DNA from: Planctomycetota bacterium
Lineage (GTDB): Bacteria > Planctomycetota > Phycisphaerae > Sedimentisphaerales > Anaerobacaceae
DNA length: 51,593 bases
Assembly: GCA_025459125.1 (NCBI GenBank)
Contig: JALORE010000005.1
Coordinates: forward strand, 1 to 51,593
Direction of reading: 5' to 3'
Positions 15,873 through 24,756 of the stretch are shown here, piece after piece; the stretch's first letter is position 1; every line of letters begins with the position of its first letter. The notes below the pieces were generated by a model. The model did not search any database and had not been told where the DNA came from. It worked only from the letters and a program-made list of their open reading frames with translations. The position numbers were made by a program, and so were the translations under genes.

Positions 15873-17087
15873 CTACGTTTTCGCCAGTAACCACAGCGCT
15901 TCGGCCAGCAGGCGAGCACTGTGCTCGGCATCGAAGACGCGGCGCGCCCGCGCCAGCCCTTTCTGTCCCGCGGCCAGGCGAAACGGCTCGTCGCGGATCA
16001 TCCGTTCCATGGCCGCGCGGAGTTGCTCGGCATTGCGAGCATCGACGAGCAGGCCCGTCTCACCTTCGAGCACGGCCTCCGGGACGCCCCCGACGCGTGT
16101 CGCCACGACCGGCAAACCGCAGTTCATCGCCTCCAGGATTGCCTGGGGCATGCCTTCGCTGTACGAGGGCAGGACGAGGAAGTCCGCTGCCTGAAGATAC
16201 GGCGGCACTTCCTCCGGCGTCACCCGGCCGGGCAGCACCACCGCCCCGTCCCGTTCGAGGCGGCGCGGCAGTGCCTGCACGCGGTCGCGCGCGGGTCCGT
16301 CGCCGAGACAAACGAGTCGAAAGCGCGCGTGCTCGCGGAGCAGCGGCTCCGTGGCTGCCGCCAGCTCTTTCATTCCTTTGCTTTCCACGAGCCCGCCCAC
16401 ATAGAGGGCAACGATGTCCTCCCGACGCCAGCCGAGTTGTACGCGAACCCGATCCCGGTCCTGGGCGGGAGCAAACTGCCGCGCGTCCCGGCCCAGGTAC
16501 ACGCACAACGGCTCGCGCCGGCATGGGCCGGTCTCGGCCAGCCGCCGGCAGACGGACCGGCTGACCCCGATCGGCAGAGCGACCTGTTCCAGTGTCGCGT
16601 TGAGCTGTCGCCGCAGGACCGGCAGCCGGTCCGGATATACCATCACGTCGCTGCCTACCGCCAGGCCGGCCACCGGCAGGCCCAGCGCACGGCCCACGAG
16701 GACAGCCGCCTCGGTATCCGGGAAGATCGAAACGCCCAGGACGAGATCGAAAGGCTGCTGGCGGTGCCAATCGCGAGCGATCGGCAACGACGCGTGAGCC
16801 AGGGACCTGCCGTCCCAACGCCGAAAAACCAAGCCAGGCGGACGGAAGTACGCCACGGATCGAGCCGACAGCCCTGCCGGTGGGGCCAGAGGATTCGTCG
16901 GTCCGTAGTCGCGCCAGCGCGGGACCAGGTGCAGTGGCCAGGGCGCCCACGGCCGGCCCACGAGAAATCCGCATTCAATGCCGTGCCGTTCCAGGTCCTG
17001 TGCTTCCCGGCAGATAAACGCTCCATACTGCCGGAAGCGCACGGTCGGGAACATGTGGCTAAGCGCCAGTATCCGGAGCTTCCTCAT
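15873..17087 (-). CDS. GT4-family glycosyltransferase
   Basis: This 404-residue GT-B enzyme has LALSHMFPTVRFRQYGAF at the N-terminus, VGSDVMVYPD and IGVSRSVCRRL mid-protein, then LYVGGLVESKGM and VLPSYSEGMPQAILEAM, which contains the EX7E motif that binds the donor phosphate. I chose the ATG at 17087, which overlaps the end of the Wzy-like gene by 29 bases; an alternative ATG lies six codons upstream. The overlap implies co-transcription with the polymerase-like gene. The substrate is unknown. Confidence 0.88.
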   Translation of the reverse strand: MRKLRILALSHMFPTVRFRQYGAFICREAQDLERHGIECGFLVGRPWAPWPLHLVPRWRDYGPTNPLAPPAGLSARSVAYFRPPGLVFRRWDGRSLAHASLPIARDWHRQQPFDLVLGVSIFPDTEAAVLVGRALGLPVAGLAVGSDVMVYPDRLPVLRRQLNATLEQVALPIGVSRSVCRRLAETGPCRREPLCVYLGRDARQFAPAQDRDRVRVQLGWRREDIVALYVGGLVESKGMKELAAATEPLLREHARFRLVCLGDGPARDRVQALPRRLERDGAVVLPGRVTPEEVPPYLQAADFLVLPSYSEGMPQAILEAMNCGLPVVATRVGGVPEAVLEGETGLLVDARNAEQLRAAMERMIRDEPFRLAAGQKGLARARRVFDAEHSARLLAEALWLLAKT

Positions 17088-18501
17088 CCCTGTCGCCGGT
17101 CTCATCCTCTTGCGGTTCAGCGTGTCCCCAGCCGAGACGTTCGGCGGCCAGCACGAAGGCCAGGAAGACCCAGAAGTACTTGGCGGAGACCTGCTTGATG
17201 TTGAGCCCCATCACCAGCAGGAACGTCAGTACCGCCCGGGCGTACAGTTTCTCCAGCGTCAAGGGCGTGCGCCGGACCGTCCCCATCAAGAGGATCGCGA
17301 ACGCGGTGAACAGGATGGCCCCGGGAAAGCCGTACACGCCCAGGGCGAAAAAGAAATCGCTGTGCGGCCAGATCGGGCTGCCCGTGCGTTCGAACCAACT
17401 GATGTAACCGGTCCCGGTCGGCCACGCCAGCACGGCATGCCCTGCGCTGCGGACCGCCTCCATGCGGAAGGCCAGGGCCCTCTTGGCGTGGTCCATGCTG
17501 GTCAAACGCTCCGCCACCGCGCCGGCCAACCCCTGTTCCTTGATCAGAAGCCCCGCGGATAATGACGCCACGAGAATGATCGCCAGCAGCAGCGCGGCCA
17601 GCGCCGGGCGTCGCAAGACCTGCCGCACGAAGAACAACGGCGACAACAGCGTGAACGCCAGTGCCACCAGGCCGCCGCGGGAGCCCGTGCGGATCATCAT
17701 CAGCGGCAGGAACAGAATCGCGCCGACGTAGACCGCGCGCCAGAAGAGACTGCGGTCGCGGGCCAGAAGATAGACCGCCGAGAGAAACCCCAGGGCGATC
17801 AATGCCGACAGCATGTTCGCGTCAATCGCGTGGCCGAGCGTCGCCGCGTAGCGGACGTCCCGGGTCTCCTGGACGGCCCGGATCGCCTGGCCGGACTGGA
17901 GCGCCACGACCACCGAGCCGACCATGCCGAGAACGTAGCAGCGCAGCGCCCAGCGGTATGCGCTTTCGTGATTCGTTTCGAGAATCCAGTAGACGATCAG
18001 GATCAGCAGGACGAGCTGGAATTGGGTGAACGCGCGGCGCACTTCGTCCGCCAGGTGCGGCTGCAGCAGCGAGGTCATGGCGATCCACACGCTCAACCCT
18101 GCGGCGACCCACAATTCCTTGTGCCGAATCCGCAGACCGGGACGGGTCAGCAGCACATTGAGGAAGAAGCTGACCGCCACGGCCAGGCCCACCGCCCGGT
18201 CGAGACTGAACGCCTGCCGCCACGCCACGCCGGCGCCGGTCGGCAGGACCAGCATGAGCAGGCACAGGGCAAAGGTCGGCTTGACGACCATGCCGATGAA
18301 GGTCGGGAGCGCAACGACGAGAGCCCCGGCCACAGGGTTCCGGGCGAGAACGACAACCCCCAGTGCGATCGCGCAGAGAACCAGCCACCCCACAAGCAGC
18401 AAGTAGCTGGTGGCCGGCGACAGCGGAATATCGGACGTGCGTTCCTGGACCTCCTCCAGCAGGCCGTAGTCGTCCGTCTCGTTGGCGTAGGCTGCGTACA
18501 T
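17059..18501 (-). CDS. Wzy/O-antigen-ligase-like membrane protein
   Basis: This 480-residue protein has about a dozen hydrophobic segments and a large loop near the C-terminal half. The stretch FLPLMMIRTGSRGGLVALAF is the signature of the Wzy_C/O-antigen ligase family, which polymerises or transfers undecaprenyl-linked glycans on the periplasmic side. A charged tail (EPQEDETGDRDEEAPD) follows the last helix. It sits among glycosyltransferase, flippase and priming-enzyme genes, which supports a Wzx/Wzy-type pathway. Whether it is the polymerase or a ligase cannot be decided from sequence. Confidence 0.85.
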   Translation of the reverse strand: MYAAYANETDDYGLLEEVQERTSDIPLSPATSYLLLVGWLVLCAIALGVVVLARNPVAGALVVALPTFIGMVVKPTFALCLLMLVLPTGAGVAWRQAFSLDRAVGLAVAVSFFLNVLLTRPGLRIRHKELWVAAGLSVWIAMTSLLQPHLADEVRRAFTQFQLVLLILIVYWILETNHESAYRWALRCYVLGMVGSVVVALQSGQAIRAVQETRDVRYAATLGHAIDANMLSALIALGFLSAVYLLARDRSLFWRAVYVGAILFLPLMMIRTGSRGGLVALAFTLLSPLFFVRQVLRRPALAALLLAIILVASLSAGLLIKEQGLAGAVAERLTSMDHAKRALAFRMEAVRSAGHAVLAWPTGTGYISWFERTGSPIWPHSDFFFALGVYGFPGAILFTAFAILLMGTVRRTPLTLEKLYARAVLTFLLVMGLNIKQVSAKYFWVFLAFVLAAERLGWGHAEPQEDETGDRDEEAPDTGA

Positions 18502-18573
18502 CGGAATGGATATCGGCGAACGCGAGTGCCGCCGTTACCGGGGAATCACAGGCATCGATCCCTGACGTGTCGG

Positions 18574-18638
18574 GCCTGGTTCAAGAACCGGCTTGCCGCT
18601 GCCACCCGAGCAAGCTGTTACCCGAGCTTGAACCAGGC
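18574..18638. repeat. Inverted repeat with 12-bp arms
   Basis: GCCTGGTTCAAG (18574-18585) is the exact inverse of 18627-18638. The loop contains TTGCCGCTGCCACCC, the right arm of the GGGTGGCA repeat family. No T-run follows. It lies between the FrhB-like and Wzy-like genes. Confidence 0.75.
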
Positions 18639-18654
18639 TGCGTGCCGCGCTGGG

Positions 18655-19950
18655 TCACCGGCGGCTCAGGGCTTCGGTCGGCGGAACGGGCGCCGGTGGC
18701 GCCGCAGGCCGCGGTCGGCGGGCGCTGCGAAAGAGCCGGCGCAGAATCCGGTGGTTGCCCGCCAGCGCGTAGCGGGCGGCATACAGCTTGAGCGAATGAA
18801 GGTAGTCGGCCCGGGTCGGCGGCAGCAGCGTCTGCTGGTAGGTCGGCACGCTCCGCCGGGCCAGCCGGAAGAGCTCCAGCCGGGCGGAGAGCTTTCGCTT
18901 CTTGAACAGGGCGTGGCCCTGGGATGCCAGCAACTGGTCCAGGCCCAGATCCGATAACTCGACGACTTGCTTGGCCGCCGCCAGCTCCAGCAGCTCCTCC
19001 GCCGCGTCCGTGCGCGTGACGGCGAAGGAACTGCCTTGATGGTCGGTCTGCGCCAGGTCGGGAAGCCAGGCGTCACCGCAGGTCAGATCGCTCAACTCGC
19101 CCAGCATGTCGCTGCAGAGCGTACAGCGCCGCAGCGAGTAGGGACGCAGCTCCCGATAGTACTCGGCCAGGGGGATCGTGTGCTCGGTCCCGTCCCGCAG
19201 GCGGATCAACATACTGCCGGGCCAGCCCCGGCCGCGGTATTGCAGGACATCCACCGCCGCTGGAGAGACACCGCAGCCGGCGAGGAACCGCTCCGTGCCC
19301 CGGAAGCTGTAGTTCAGGCTGCAGGCGAGGCTGATGCGATAGCGAATCTGCTCCCGGAGCCGGGGGATGCACTGCTCGGCCTTGCGCAGACCTTGGATAT
19401 GGCAGGGAAGTCCGACCACGGCGAACCGGCCTTCGGAGTTCAGGATCTGGGCCAGGGCTGTCCCGGCCGGGACGGGGCAGTACTTGGAGCCCGCCGCCGC
19501 GAGAATCCCGCTCCGGGTCCTGGCGAGCCACGCTTCCGGCCGCAATGGGTCCTCGTCGCGCATGCGCGTCACCAGGGCCCCATCGATGAGGCCCTCTTCG
19601 AGGGCAAAGGCCAGCAGCGCGCTGACGAGTCCGCCGGAGGCACCATTGTATCGGACCTGCGGATCGACCGCATGGCCGACATAGCAGCCCAGGTACCTGC
19701 CCAGTGCCACATCCTGGGGAATGTCCCCGAACAAGTCGGTGCTCATATCGTCAAAATCGACGCGGTGGCCCGGACACGCGTCGAAGCACAGGCCGCACTG
19801 GATACAGCGGCTCTTGTCCAGCCGGGGAACGTAGCGGTCCTTCTGAACGACCATCTCGATGGCCGCCCGCGGGCAGACGCCGGCACAGGTGCCGCAGCCC
19901 GTGCACAGCGCACGTTTCACGACCGGCCTGATGGTCTGCCTGTTCTTCAC
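18655..19950 (-). CDS. FrhB-like iron-sulfur protein of polysaccharide loci
   Basis: This 431-residue protein belongs to the coenzyme F420 hydrogenase/dehydrogenase beta-subunit family. Two 4Fe-4S ferredoxin motifs, CTGCGTCAGVCP and CIQCGLCFDACP, occupy about residues 15-65. The FrhB N- and C-terminal domains follow, with YNGASGGLVSALLAFALE, VGLPCHIQGLRKA, CTLCSDM and DLTCGDAWLPD. Members of this family are often encoded beside pyruvyl transferases in exopolysaccharide loci, where their reaction is not settled. The GTG start at 19950 overlaps the stop of the pyruvyl transferase gene (GTGA), so the two are translationally coupled. It may reduce a sugar or pyruvyl-linked group; that is inference. 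Confidence 0.82.
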   Translation of the reverse strand: MKNRQTIRPVVKRALCTGCGTCAGVCPRAAIEMVVQKDRYVPRLDKSRCIQCGLCFDACPGHRVDFDDMSTDLFGDIPQDVALGRYLGCYVGHAVDPQVRYNGASGGLVSALLAFALEEGLIDGALVTRMRDEDPLRPEAWLARTRSGILAAAGSKYCPVPAGTALAQILNSEGRFAVVGLPCHIQGLRKAEQCIPRLREQIRYRISLACSLNYSFRGTERFLAGCGVSPAAVDVLQYRGRGWPGSMLIRLRDGTEHTIPLAEYYRELRPYSLRRCTLCSDMLGELSDLTCGDAWLPDLAQTDHQGSSFAVTRTDAAEELLELAAAKQVVELSDLGLDQLLASQGHALFKKRKLSARLELFRLARRSVPTYQQTLLPPTRADYLHSLKLYAARYALAGNHRILRRLFRSARRPRPAAPPAPVPPTEALSRR

Positions 19951-21248
19951 GTCTGCGCTGCACTCCGATGTGAGCCCTTGATCGTGTGCACCATCTCCCC
20001 GATCTGCCGGGCGAGTTCTTGCCGCACGTTTTCGAGGACCGGCCGCTGGGCGGCCCGTGTCTCGAACCCTTGCGACACCTTCCGCGCGGCCTCGTCCGCG
20101 CCGGTGACGTCCATGTCGACAATCCGTTCCGCACAGCGGCACATCTGGCCGAGAATGCCGTGCGTCCGCGTGTCCTGGCGGTTGGTCAGGGCGGCAAAAG
20201 GCGTTCCCACCGAGACAGCGCCGATCAGCGCGTGGGTACGCTCGCCGACGAGGAAGTCGCACTCCCGGATCAGGCTCTTGAGCAATCGCGGCCCGCAGTC
20301 CTGCTCGAGGACCGCGGCATCCGCACGCATGGCTTTCATTTGCCCGCAGACGTGCCGGGCGGCCGCGAGATCGCTGGCATCCTGCTCCACCGCGTGCGGC
20401 AGGAACAGGACGAACGCGCGGGACTTTGCCACCAGATCGTCGAGAATCGTGGCCAGGTATCGTGCGTGCGCCTCCTGTTTGGCCCGGCCGTGCAGGTCGG
20501 GGCGAAAGCTGGCATAGACGCGGCCTTTCTCCAGGGCTGTGACGGCGATCACCGGTCGGCCGTCCTGTCGCGCCCGGCGGTACGATTCGTATCGCTCAAG
20601 GACCTCCCGGGCGGCCTCGGCCGGCGCCGGCCGCAGCGCGAACGCCGGGTCGGGACCCACCCGCAGCTTGGCCGGGTCCGGGCAGACCTGTAGCAGGCTC
20701 TCGAGCGAATGTTGCTCTCGCACGATGAAGAAGTCGCTCTCCGCCATCGTCCGGCGGTACAGCCAGGCCTTGTACCACCGGCCGCCGCCCAAGCCGGTGC
20801 TGGCGCCGAGGATGCCGGCCCGCTTGCCGTGTCGCTGGGCGAGGTGGACAATCCCGCACGCTTCCAGGCCGAAGACCCCGTCGTGGCCCACCAGCACGTA
20901 CTGCGCCCGGTCAAAGAAATCCGCCAGCGGACGGTATCGAGCGCTGCCGGAGGTCAGGTTTCGCAACGGACCATAGATGCCGCAACGAAGCTGCGCCGCG
21001 AGCAGCGCCTGCCTCAGAATCCGCCCCCGCGGGGAGAGGACCGTGTTTCCTTCGCAACGAAAGAGCCAATTCCGCGGAAAGACCGTCAGATTCTCCCGCT
21101 GTGTGACGCGCGGGACGTTGTCGAACAGACCCAGTGCGACCGGCGCGCCCTCCGACAGCATGTCCTCGATGCCGCGAACGATCGCCTCCTCCCCTTTGTT
21201 CGCGAGCGGCACATAATCGGCCATCAGGATGTGCAGCTTGTTGTCCAT
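19947..21248 (-). CDS. Polysaccharide pyruvyl transferase family protein
   Basis: The 433-residue protein fits the WcaK/CsaB-type family that adds pyruvate ketals from phosphoenolpyruvate to glycans. Seen are LMADYVPLANKGEEAIVRGI at the N-terminus, VLVGHDGVFG, GILGASTGLG, SDFFIVREQHSLESL, VGPDPAFAL, FLPHAVEQD and VGERTHALIGAVSVGTPFAAL near the C-terminus. It begins 193 bases downstream of the flippase gene and overlaps the FrhB-like gene, so the pair probably acts on the same glycan. Confidence 0.85.
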   Translation of the reverse strand: MDNKLHILMADYVPLANKGEEAIVRGIEDMLSEGAPVALGLFDNVPRVTQRENLTVFPRNWLFRCEGNTVLSPRGRILRQALLAAQLRCGIYGPLRNLTSGSARYRPLADFFDRAQYVLVGHDGVFGLEACGIVHLAQRHGKRAGILGASTGLGGGRWYKAWLYRRTMAESDFFIVREQHSLESLLQVCPDPAKLRVGPDPAFALRPAPAEAAREVLERYESYRRARQDGRPVIAVTALEKGRVYASFRPDLHGRAKQEAHARYLATILDDLVAKSRAFVLFLPHAVEQDASDLAAARHVCGQMKAMRADAAVLEQDCGPRLLKSLIRECDFLVGERTHALIGAVSVGTPFAALTNRQDTRTHGILGQMCRCAERIVDMDVTGADEAARKVSQGFETRAAQRPVLENVRQELARQIGEMVHTIKGSHRSAAQT

Positions 21249-21344
21249 GCAGACGCCGCTACCTCTTTACTATCGGCACCCGGCAATCATCTTGATCAAT
21301 GATCCATCCGAGCGTCGGGGCTACCCAGGGTCGGTCCAGGGATG

Positions 21345-21417
21345 TCATGGCGAGCGAAGCGAAGCAGTCTCAGTCCTCGGCGTTGAGATTGCTTCGTCGC
21401 TGTGCTCCTCGCCATGA
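21345..21417. repeat. Long palindromic repeat TCATGGCGAG...CTCGCCATGA
   Basis: The arms TCATGGCGAG (21345-21354) and CTCGCCATGA (21408-21417) enclose a GAAGCGAAGCAGTCT-type sequence and its near inverse AGATTGCTTCG. This type of intergenic palindrome occurs in many bacterial genomes. It lies between the flippase and pyruvyl transferase genes. Confidence 0.75.
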
Positions 21418-21441
21418 GGTGCCGGGTCTTGCGATCGCTCC

Positions 21442-23043
21442 TTACTGCGCGGGTGTAACGACTTCGGCCATGGGAGCGGTCGGTGGGCGTCCGCGGCGCT
21501 TGAGCACGGAGCGCAGCCGCTGGCGTTCCACACGGTCCATGCTCAGGAACCAGCCGCACAGGACCGTCGTTCCGCCGGCGGCCCCGACGACGGCGAACAG
21601 GGCCGGCCACGAGTCCGGCGGAGCCAGGAACTGCCACACCACGATCAGCACGATGCTCGGGATCGTGCCCAACAGCGCAGGCCACCAAACCTGCCGGAGA
21701 CTGTCCCGTGCGGCAATCTTCATCTTGCGGTTGAAGTAGACCGGGAGGATGATGCCCGCCACCAGGGCCATCGGCAGCAGATTGCTCCAGGCGATGCCGG
21801 TGATGCCCCAGCCGAGGACCCCTACCGTGAAGATGGCCGCGCCGACACAGAGGACCGCCTCCACGGCGGTCAGGAGCCCGAAGACGCGATGCTCGCCCCG
21901 GCCGGCCAGGACCAGGAAGTTGCTGTGCTGGCTCAGGAGCAGGCAGTAGCCCACGGTCAGAATCGCCAGAATATGCGCCATTGCGGGGATCACGCCGGGC
22001 TCCGGGAACTTGGGGCCCACCCAGACCGTCAGGAAGTCCTGCCCCATGATGATGAGGAAGGCCCCGGCCGGGATGAGGACCAGGAGACTGTACTTCTGGG
22101 TGAGAAACGCGATCAACTGGACGCGCGAGTGATCGTCCCGGGCGTCCAGGTCGCTGACGGCCGGCTTGATTGCCGCGGTGAAGGCCTGCAGGAATTCCGA
22201 GAGCAGCAGCACCCCGGCCGCGGCGGTCGAGAAGATGGCGAGCTGGGCCGGCATCTGGTCCGGTGGCAGGAAGATCCCGATGATCGTCTCGCTGGCCCGG
22301 TAGATGATCAGCGCGCCCATCGCGTACAGGAACGTGTTCATGCCGTAGAAGAGCATCTCTCTCATCAACGCGCGATCCACGTTGCGCCATGAGAGATACC
22401 CCGCGGGCAGCAGCCGGCGGGCCAGGATGTGCTGTAGACCTCGAGCCACGATCTCGCTGACACCGTAGATGAGCCCCAGCGTCAGCAGGCCGTAACCGCG
22501 CAGCAGCAGGACCACCGTGAGTGTCGTTTTGAGCGTCAGCACGATGAGCGTCACGATGCTCACCATATCGTAGCGCTGCAATCCGCTCAGCACGGCCGTC
22601 GTCAGTTGCAGCGGCGTCGAGGCCGCAAAGCTCAGGCCGACCACCAGGACCAGGCCACTCGCGGTGCGGACCAGCTCGGGCGGGATCGCGAACCAGTCGC
22701 CGATCTTCACGGCCAAGATGAGCGTCAGAGCTGTCAGCACCAAGGCGATGAGCGTGTAGAAGAACAGGCCGGTGCTGACAGTCTTGCGGATGCCTTCGTC
22801 GTCGTCCTTCGCCAGATACATCGGGATTCTGCGATTGATCGCGCTGTTGAGCCCCATGCCCAGCAGGATACGATAGCGAAAGACCGAGCCGATGAGCACC
22901 CAGACGCCATAGCTGGGCTTGCCGAGCTGGCCCACGAAGAACGGGATCAGCAGAAAGGCCACGGCGGCGTTGCTCATCAGCATCAACAGATTGAAAAATG
23001 TATTGCGGACCAGGGCCCGCGGCGTTGTGACGGTCTTGGCCAT
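21442..23043 (-). CDS. Wzx-type oligosaccharide flippase
   Basis: This 533-residue polytopic protein belongs to the MOP/polysaccharide transport superfamily. It starts with NTFFNLLMLMSNAAVAFLLI and GKPSYGVWVLIGSV, has about 12-14 predicted transmembrane helices and a charged C-terminal tail. Such proteins flip undecaprenyl-linked repeat units across the inner membrane for Wzy polymerisation, which fits the locus. It starts three bases after the GT-C-like gene ends, so the two are probably co-transcribed. Confidence 0.88.
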   Translation of the reverse strand: MAKTVTTPRALVRNTFFNLLMLMSNAAVAFLLIPFFVGQLGKPSYGVWVLIGSVFRYRILLGMGLNSAINRRIPMYLAKDDDEGIRKTVSTGLFFYTLIALVLTALTLILAVKIGDWFAIPPELVRTASGLVLVVGLSFAASTPLQLTTAVLSGLQRYDMVSIVTLIVLTLKTTLTVVLLLRGYGLLTLGLIYGVSEIVARGLQHILARRLLPAGYLSWRNVDRALMREMLFYGMNTFLYAMGALIIYRASETIIGIFLPPDQMPAQLAIFSTAAAGVLLLSEFLQAFTAAIKPAVSDLDARDDHSRVQLIAFLTQKYSLLVLIPAGAFLIIMGQDFLTVWVGPKFPEPGVIPAMAHILAILTVGYCLLLSQHSNFLVLAGRGEHRVFGLLTAVEAVLCVGAAIFTVGVLGWGITGIAWSNLLPMALVAGIILPVYFNRKMKIAARDSLRQVWWPALLGTIPSIVLIVVWQFLAPPDSWPALFAVVGAAGGTTVLCGWFLSMDRVERQRLRSVLKRRGRPPTAPMAEVVTPAQ

Positions 23044-23046
23044 GTG

Positions 23047-24576
23047 CTACTTACGCTCGCTCGCGTGGGATCGGTTCTGGCCCACGGGATCCATTTCATT
23101 TCGTGCCACGCGCCACAGGAGTCCGGCTGGGGCCAGCGGGTACCTGTCGAGGAGGAACGCGGGGCAGTATCCCGGCTGCCGGGAGACCACGTAAACCGGT
23201 CGTTGGCGGACCAGGTCGGCCACGGTCGATTCATTCACGCAGGGCGCTGCCGGGCTGCGCGCGATCCCGGCAACGATGTGCACGTCCGGGCGCAAACCCT
23301 GGACCTCCTGCGCGTACAACAGCGGGGCCACGGTGGTCGCATCTGCGCAGAGGACGGCATCGCTCTCCAGACTTGTCAGCGCCTCCCGGGCAAAGCGCTC
23401 CGCCCCGTGGTAGCCGGTCCGCCACGGCTGGAGAAAGTACACATAGTCGTTGCGGTAGGGAATATCCTGCCGGGTCCCGAGACGCAGATGCAGGCGCTGG
23501 GCCAGCGCCGGCGCCACAGCGTAGATGCCGACCGGCACGACGGCCAGCACGACGATCACGGCGGGCAGCGCCGGCCGGCGCACCTGCGTTTGCAGCACGT
23601 GGACCCCGAAGCCGATTACGAGCGCCACGATGCAGTAGAACGGCAGGAAGAAGGCGTAGCGGTCCGCAATCGTGTAGCGGCAGGCAAAGACGAAGAACAG
23701 CGCCAGCAGCGCCAGAACCAGGTTGCGGAACGCCGCGGGCCCGCGGGCGCGGTACAGGCCGTAAAGCCCGACCGGCAGCAGCAGCGCATTGGGCGTGGGG
23801 AAATTCAGGAGGACCAAGAGAGCATCCTCTTTGATCAACCGCCAGGACAAGGTGGTGTTGAGAACATCGGCTTGCCAGCGGTCGCTGACCGTGGCGGAAG
23901 CCAGCGTGCCCAGCAGATCGCCGCTTTCGATGACGTTCTTGACGATCAGGTATTCATAAGGCGAGGCGCCCAGGATCCAAAGGGCCGCCACGAGCCCCAG
24001 GTCCCGCGCCCGGAGTTCCTTGCGGGCCAGCAACACCGCGAAGAACACGAGATAGCAGGCCAGCGAGATTACAGCGAGCATGTGAATGGCCAGGGCCAGC
24101 CCGTTGAGCAGGCCGAGCCCATACAGGTAGCCGACGCGCTTCGTCCGGGTGTACTGCAGCAGCACGATCAACTCGGCCAACAACAGCGCCGCCCACAACG
24201 TGTAGGTCTCGGCCAGGCTCGCGTGCCACCAGAACGTATGTGCGACGGCCAAGCTCATGGCCGCGACAACCGCCGGAAAGTCCCGGCCCAGCCACAGGCG
24301 CACCAGCAGGAACAGGTTCGCCACCGCCACGGCGGCTGCCACAGCGGAGACGAAGTTGATGCGCCAGCCGAAAGGGCCCAGCGGAACATGCTTGACCCCG
24401 ATGGCGACCGCGTAGTACAGCGGATGCGCGAGAGCCAGTCCCAGTGACCCTTCGAGGTCCTCGTGCCAGACGCGGTACTGAATCAGGCCGCTGTCCTGCC
24501 AGACCGCCCCCGGGGCGCAACTGACGCCAAACAGGGCCAGCGCGATGAGGAAGACAGCGGCATATTGGGCGATCAT
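23047..24576 (-). CDS. GT-C-like polytopic membrane protein (DUF2723-like)
   Basis: This roughly 509-residue protein has about ten hydrophobic helices. An early periplasmic loop contains WQDSGLIQYRVWHEDLEGSL and AHPLYYA, the arrangement of DUF2723/protein-O-mannosyltransferase-like GT-C enzymes where an Asp follows the first helix. A soluble C-terminal domain (about 390-500) has DAVLCADATTVAPLLYAQEV. Such proteins use polyprenyl-phosphate sugars to glycosylate proteins or lipids, but this one is not assigned. The start is uncertain: TTG at 24585 or ATG at 24576, with no clear ribosome site; repeat copy 2 lies immediately upstream. Confidence 0.75.
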   Translation of the reverse strand: MIAQYAAVFLIALALFGVSCAPGAVWQDSGLIQYRVWHEDLEGSLGLALAHPLYYAVAIGVKHVPLGPFGWRINFVSAVAAAVAVANLFLLVRLWLGRDFPAVVAAMSLAVAHTFWWHASLAETYTLWAALLLAELIVLLQYTRTKRVGYLYGLGLLNGLALAIHMLAVISLACYLVFFAVLLARKELRARDLGLVAALWILGASPYEYLIVKNVIESGDLLGTLASATVSDRWQADVLNTTLSWRLIKEDALLVLLNFPTPNALLLPVGLYGLYRARGPAAFRNLVLALLALFFVFACRYTIADRYAFFLPFYCIVALVIGFGVHVLQTQVRRPALPAVIVVLAVVPVGIYAVAPALAQRLHLRLGTRQDIPYRNDYVYFLQPWRTGYHGAERFAREALTSLESDAVLCADATTVAPLLYAQEVQGLRPDVHIVAGIARSPAAPCVNESTVADLVRQRPVYVVSRQPGYCPAFLLDRYPLAPAGLLWRVARNEMDPVGQNRSHASERK

Positions 24577-24591
24577 GGATGACAAGAGGAA

Positions 24592-24740
24592 GATGGTACT
24601 ACTCCGTCCACCTCACAACGGGGAGTTCCGGGCGGCCTCGTCAAGCGGAGCCCGCGGAGCTTGGCGATGGCGGATTGCCTGTGCGAGGGACCAGCGTTAA
24701 GGCCTTGGGCCTTGACGATGCCACCCGGACCACGAGATTC
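24592..24740. repeat. Repeat element with end CTCCGTCCA, copy 2
   Basis: It begins TACTACTCCGTCCA like copy 1 at 10811 and shares the interior GTCAAGCGGAG, GGCGATGG, GATTGCCTGTG and CTTGACGATGCCACCC. The imperfect arms are 24630-24645 and 24711-24726. The right end with GGACGGAG is not evident in this copy. It lies at the 5' side of the GT-C-like gene. Confidence 0.7.
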
Positions 24741-24756
24741 TCACGTGCCATCGGCA

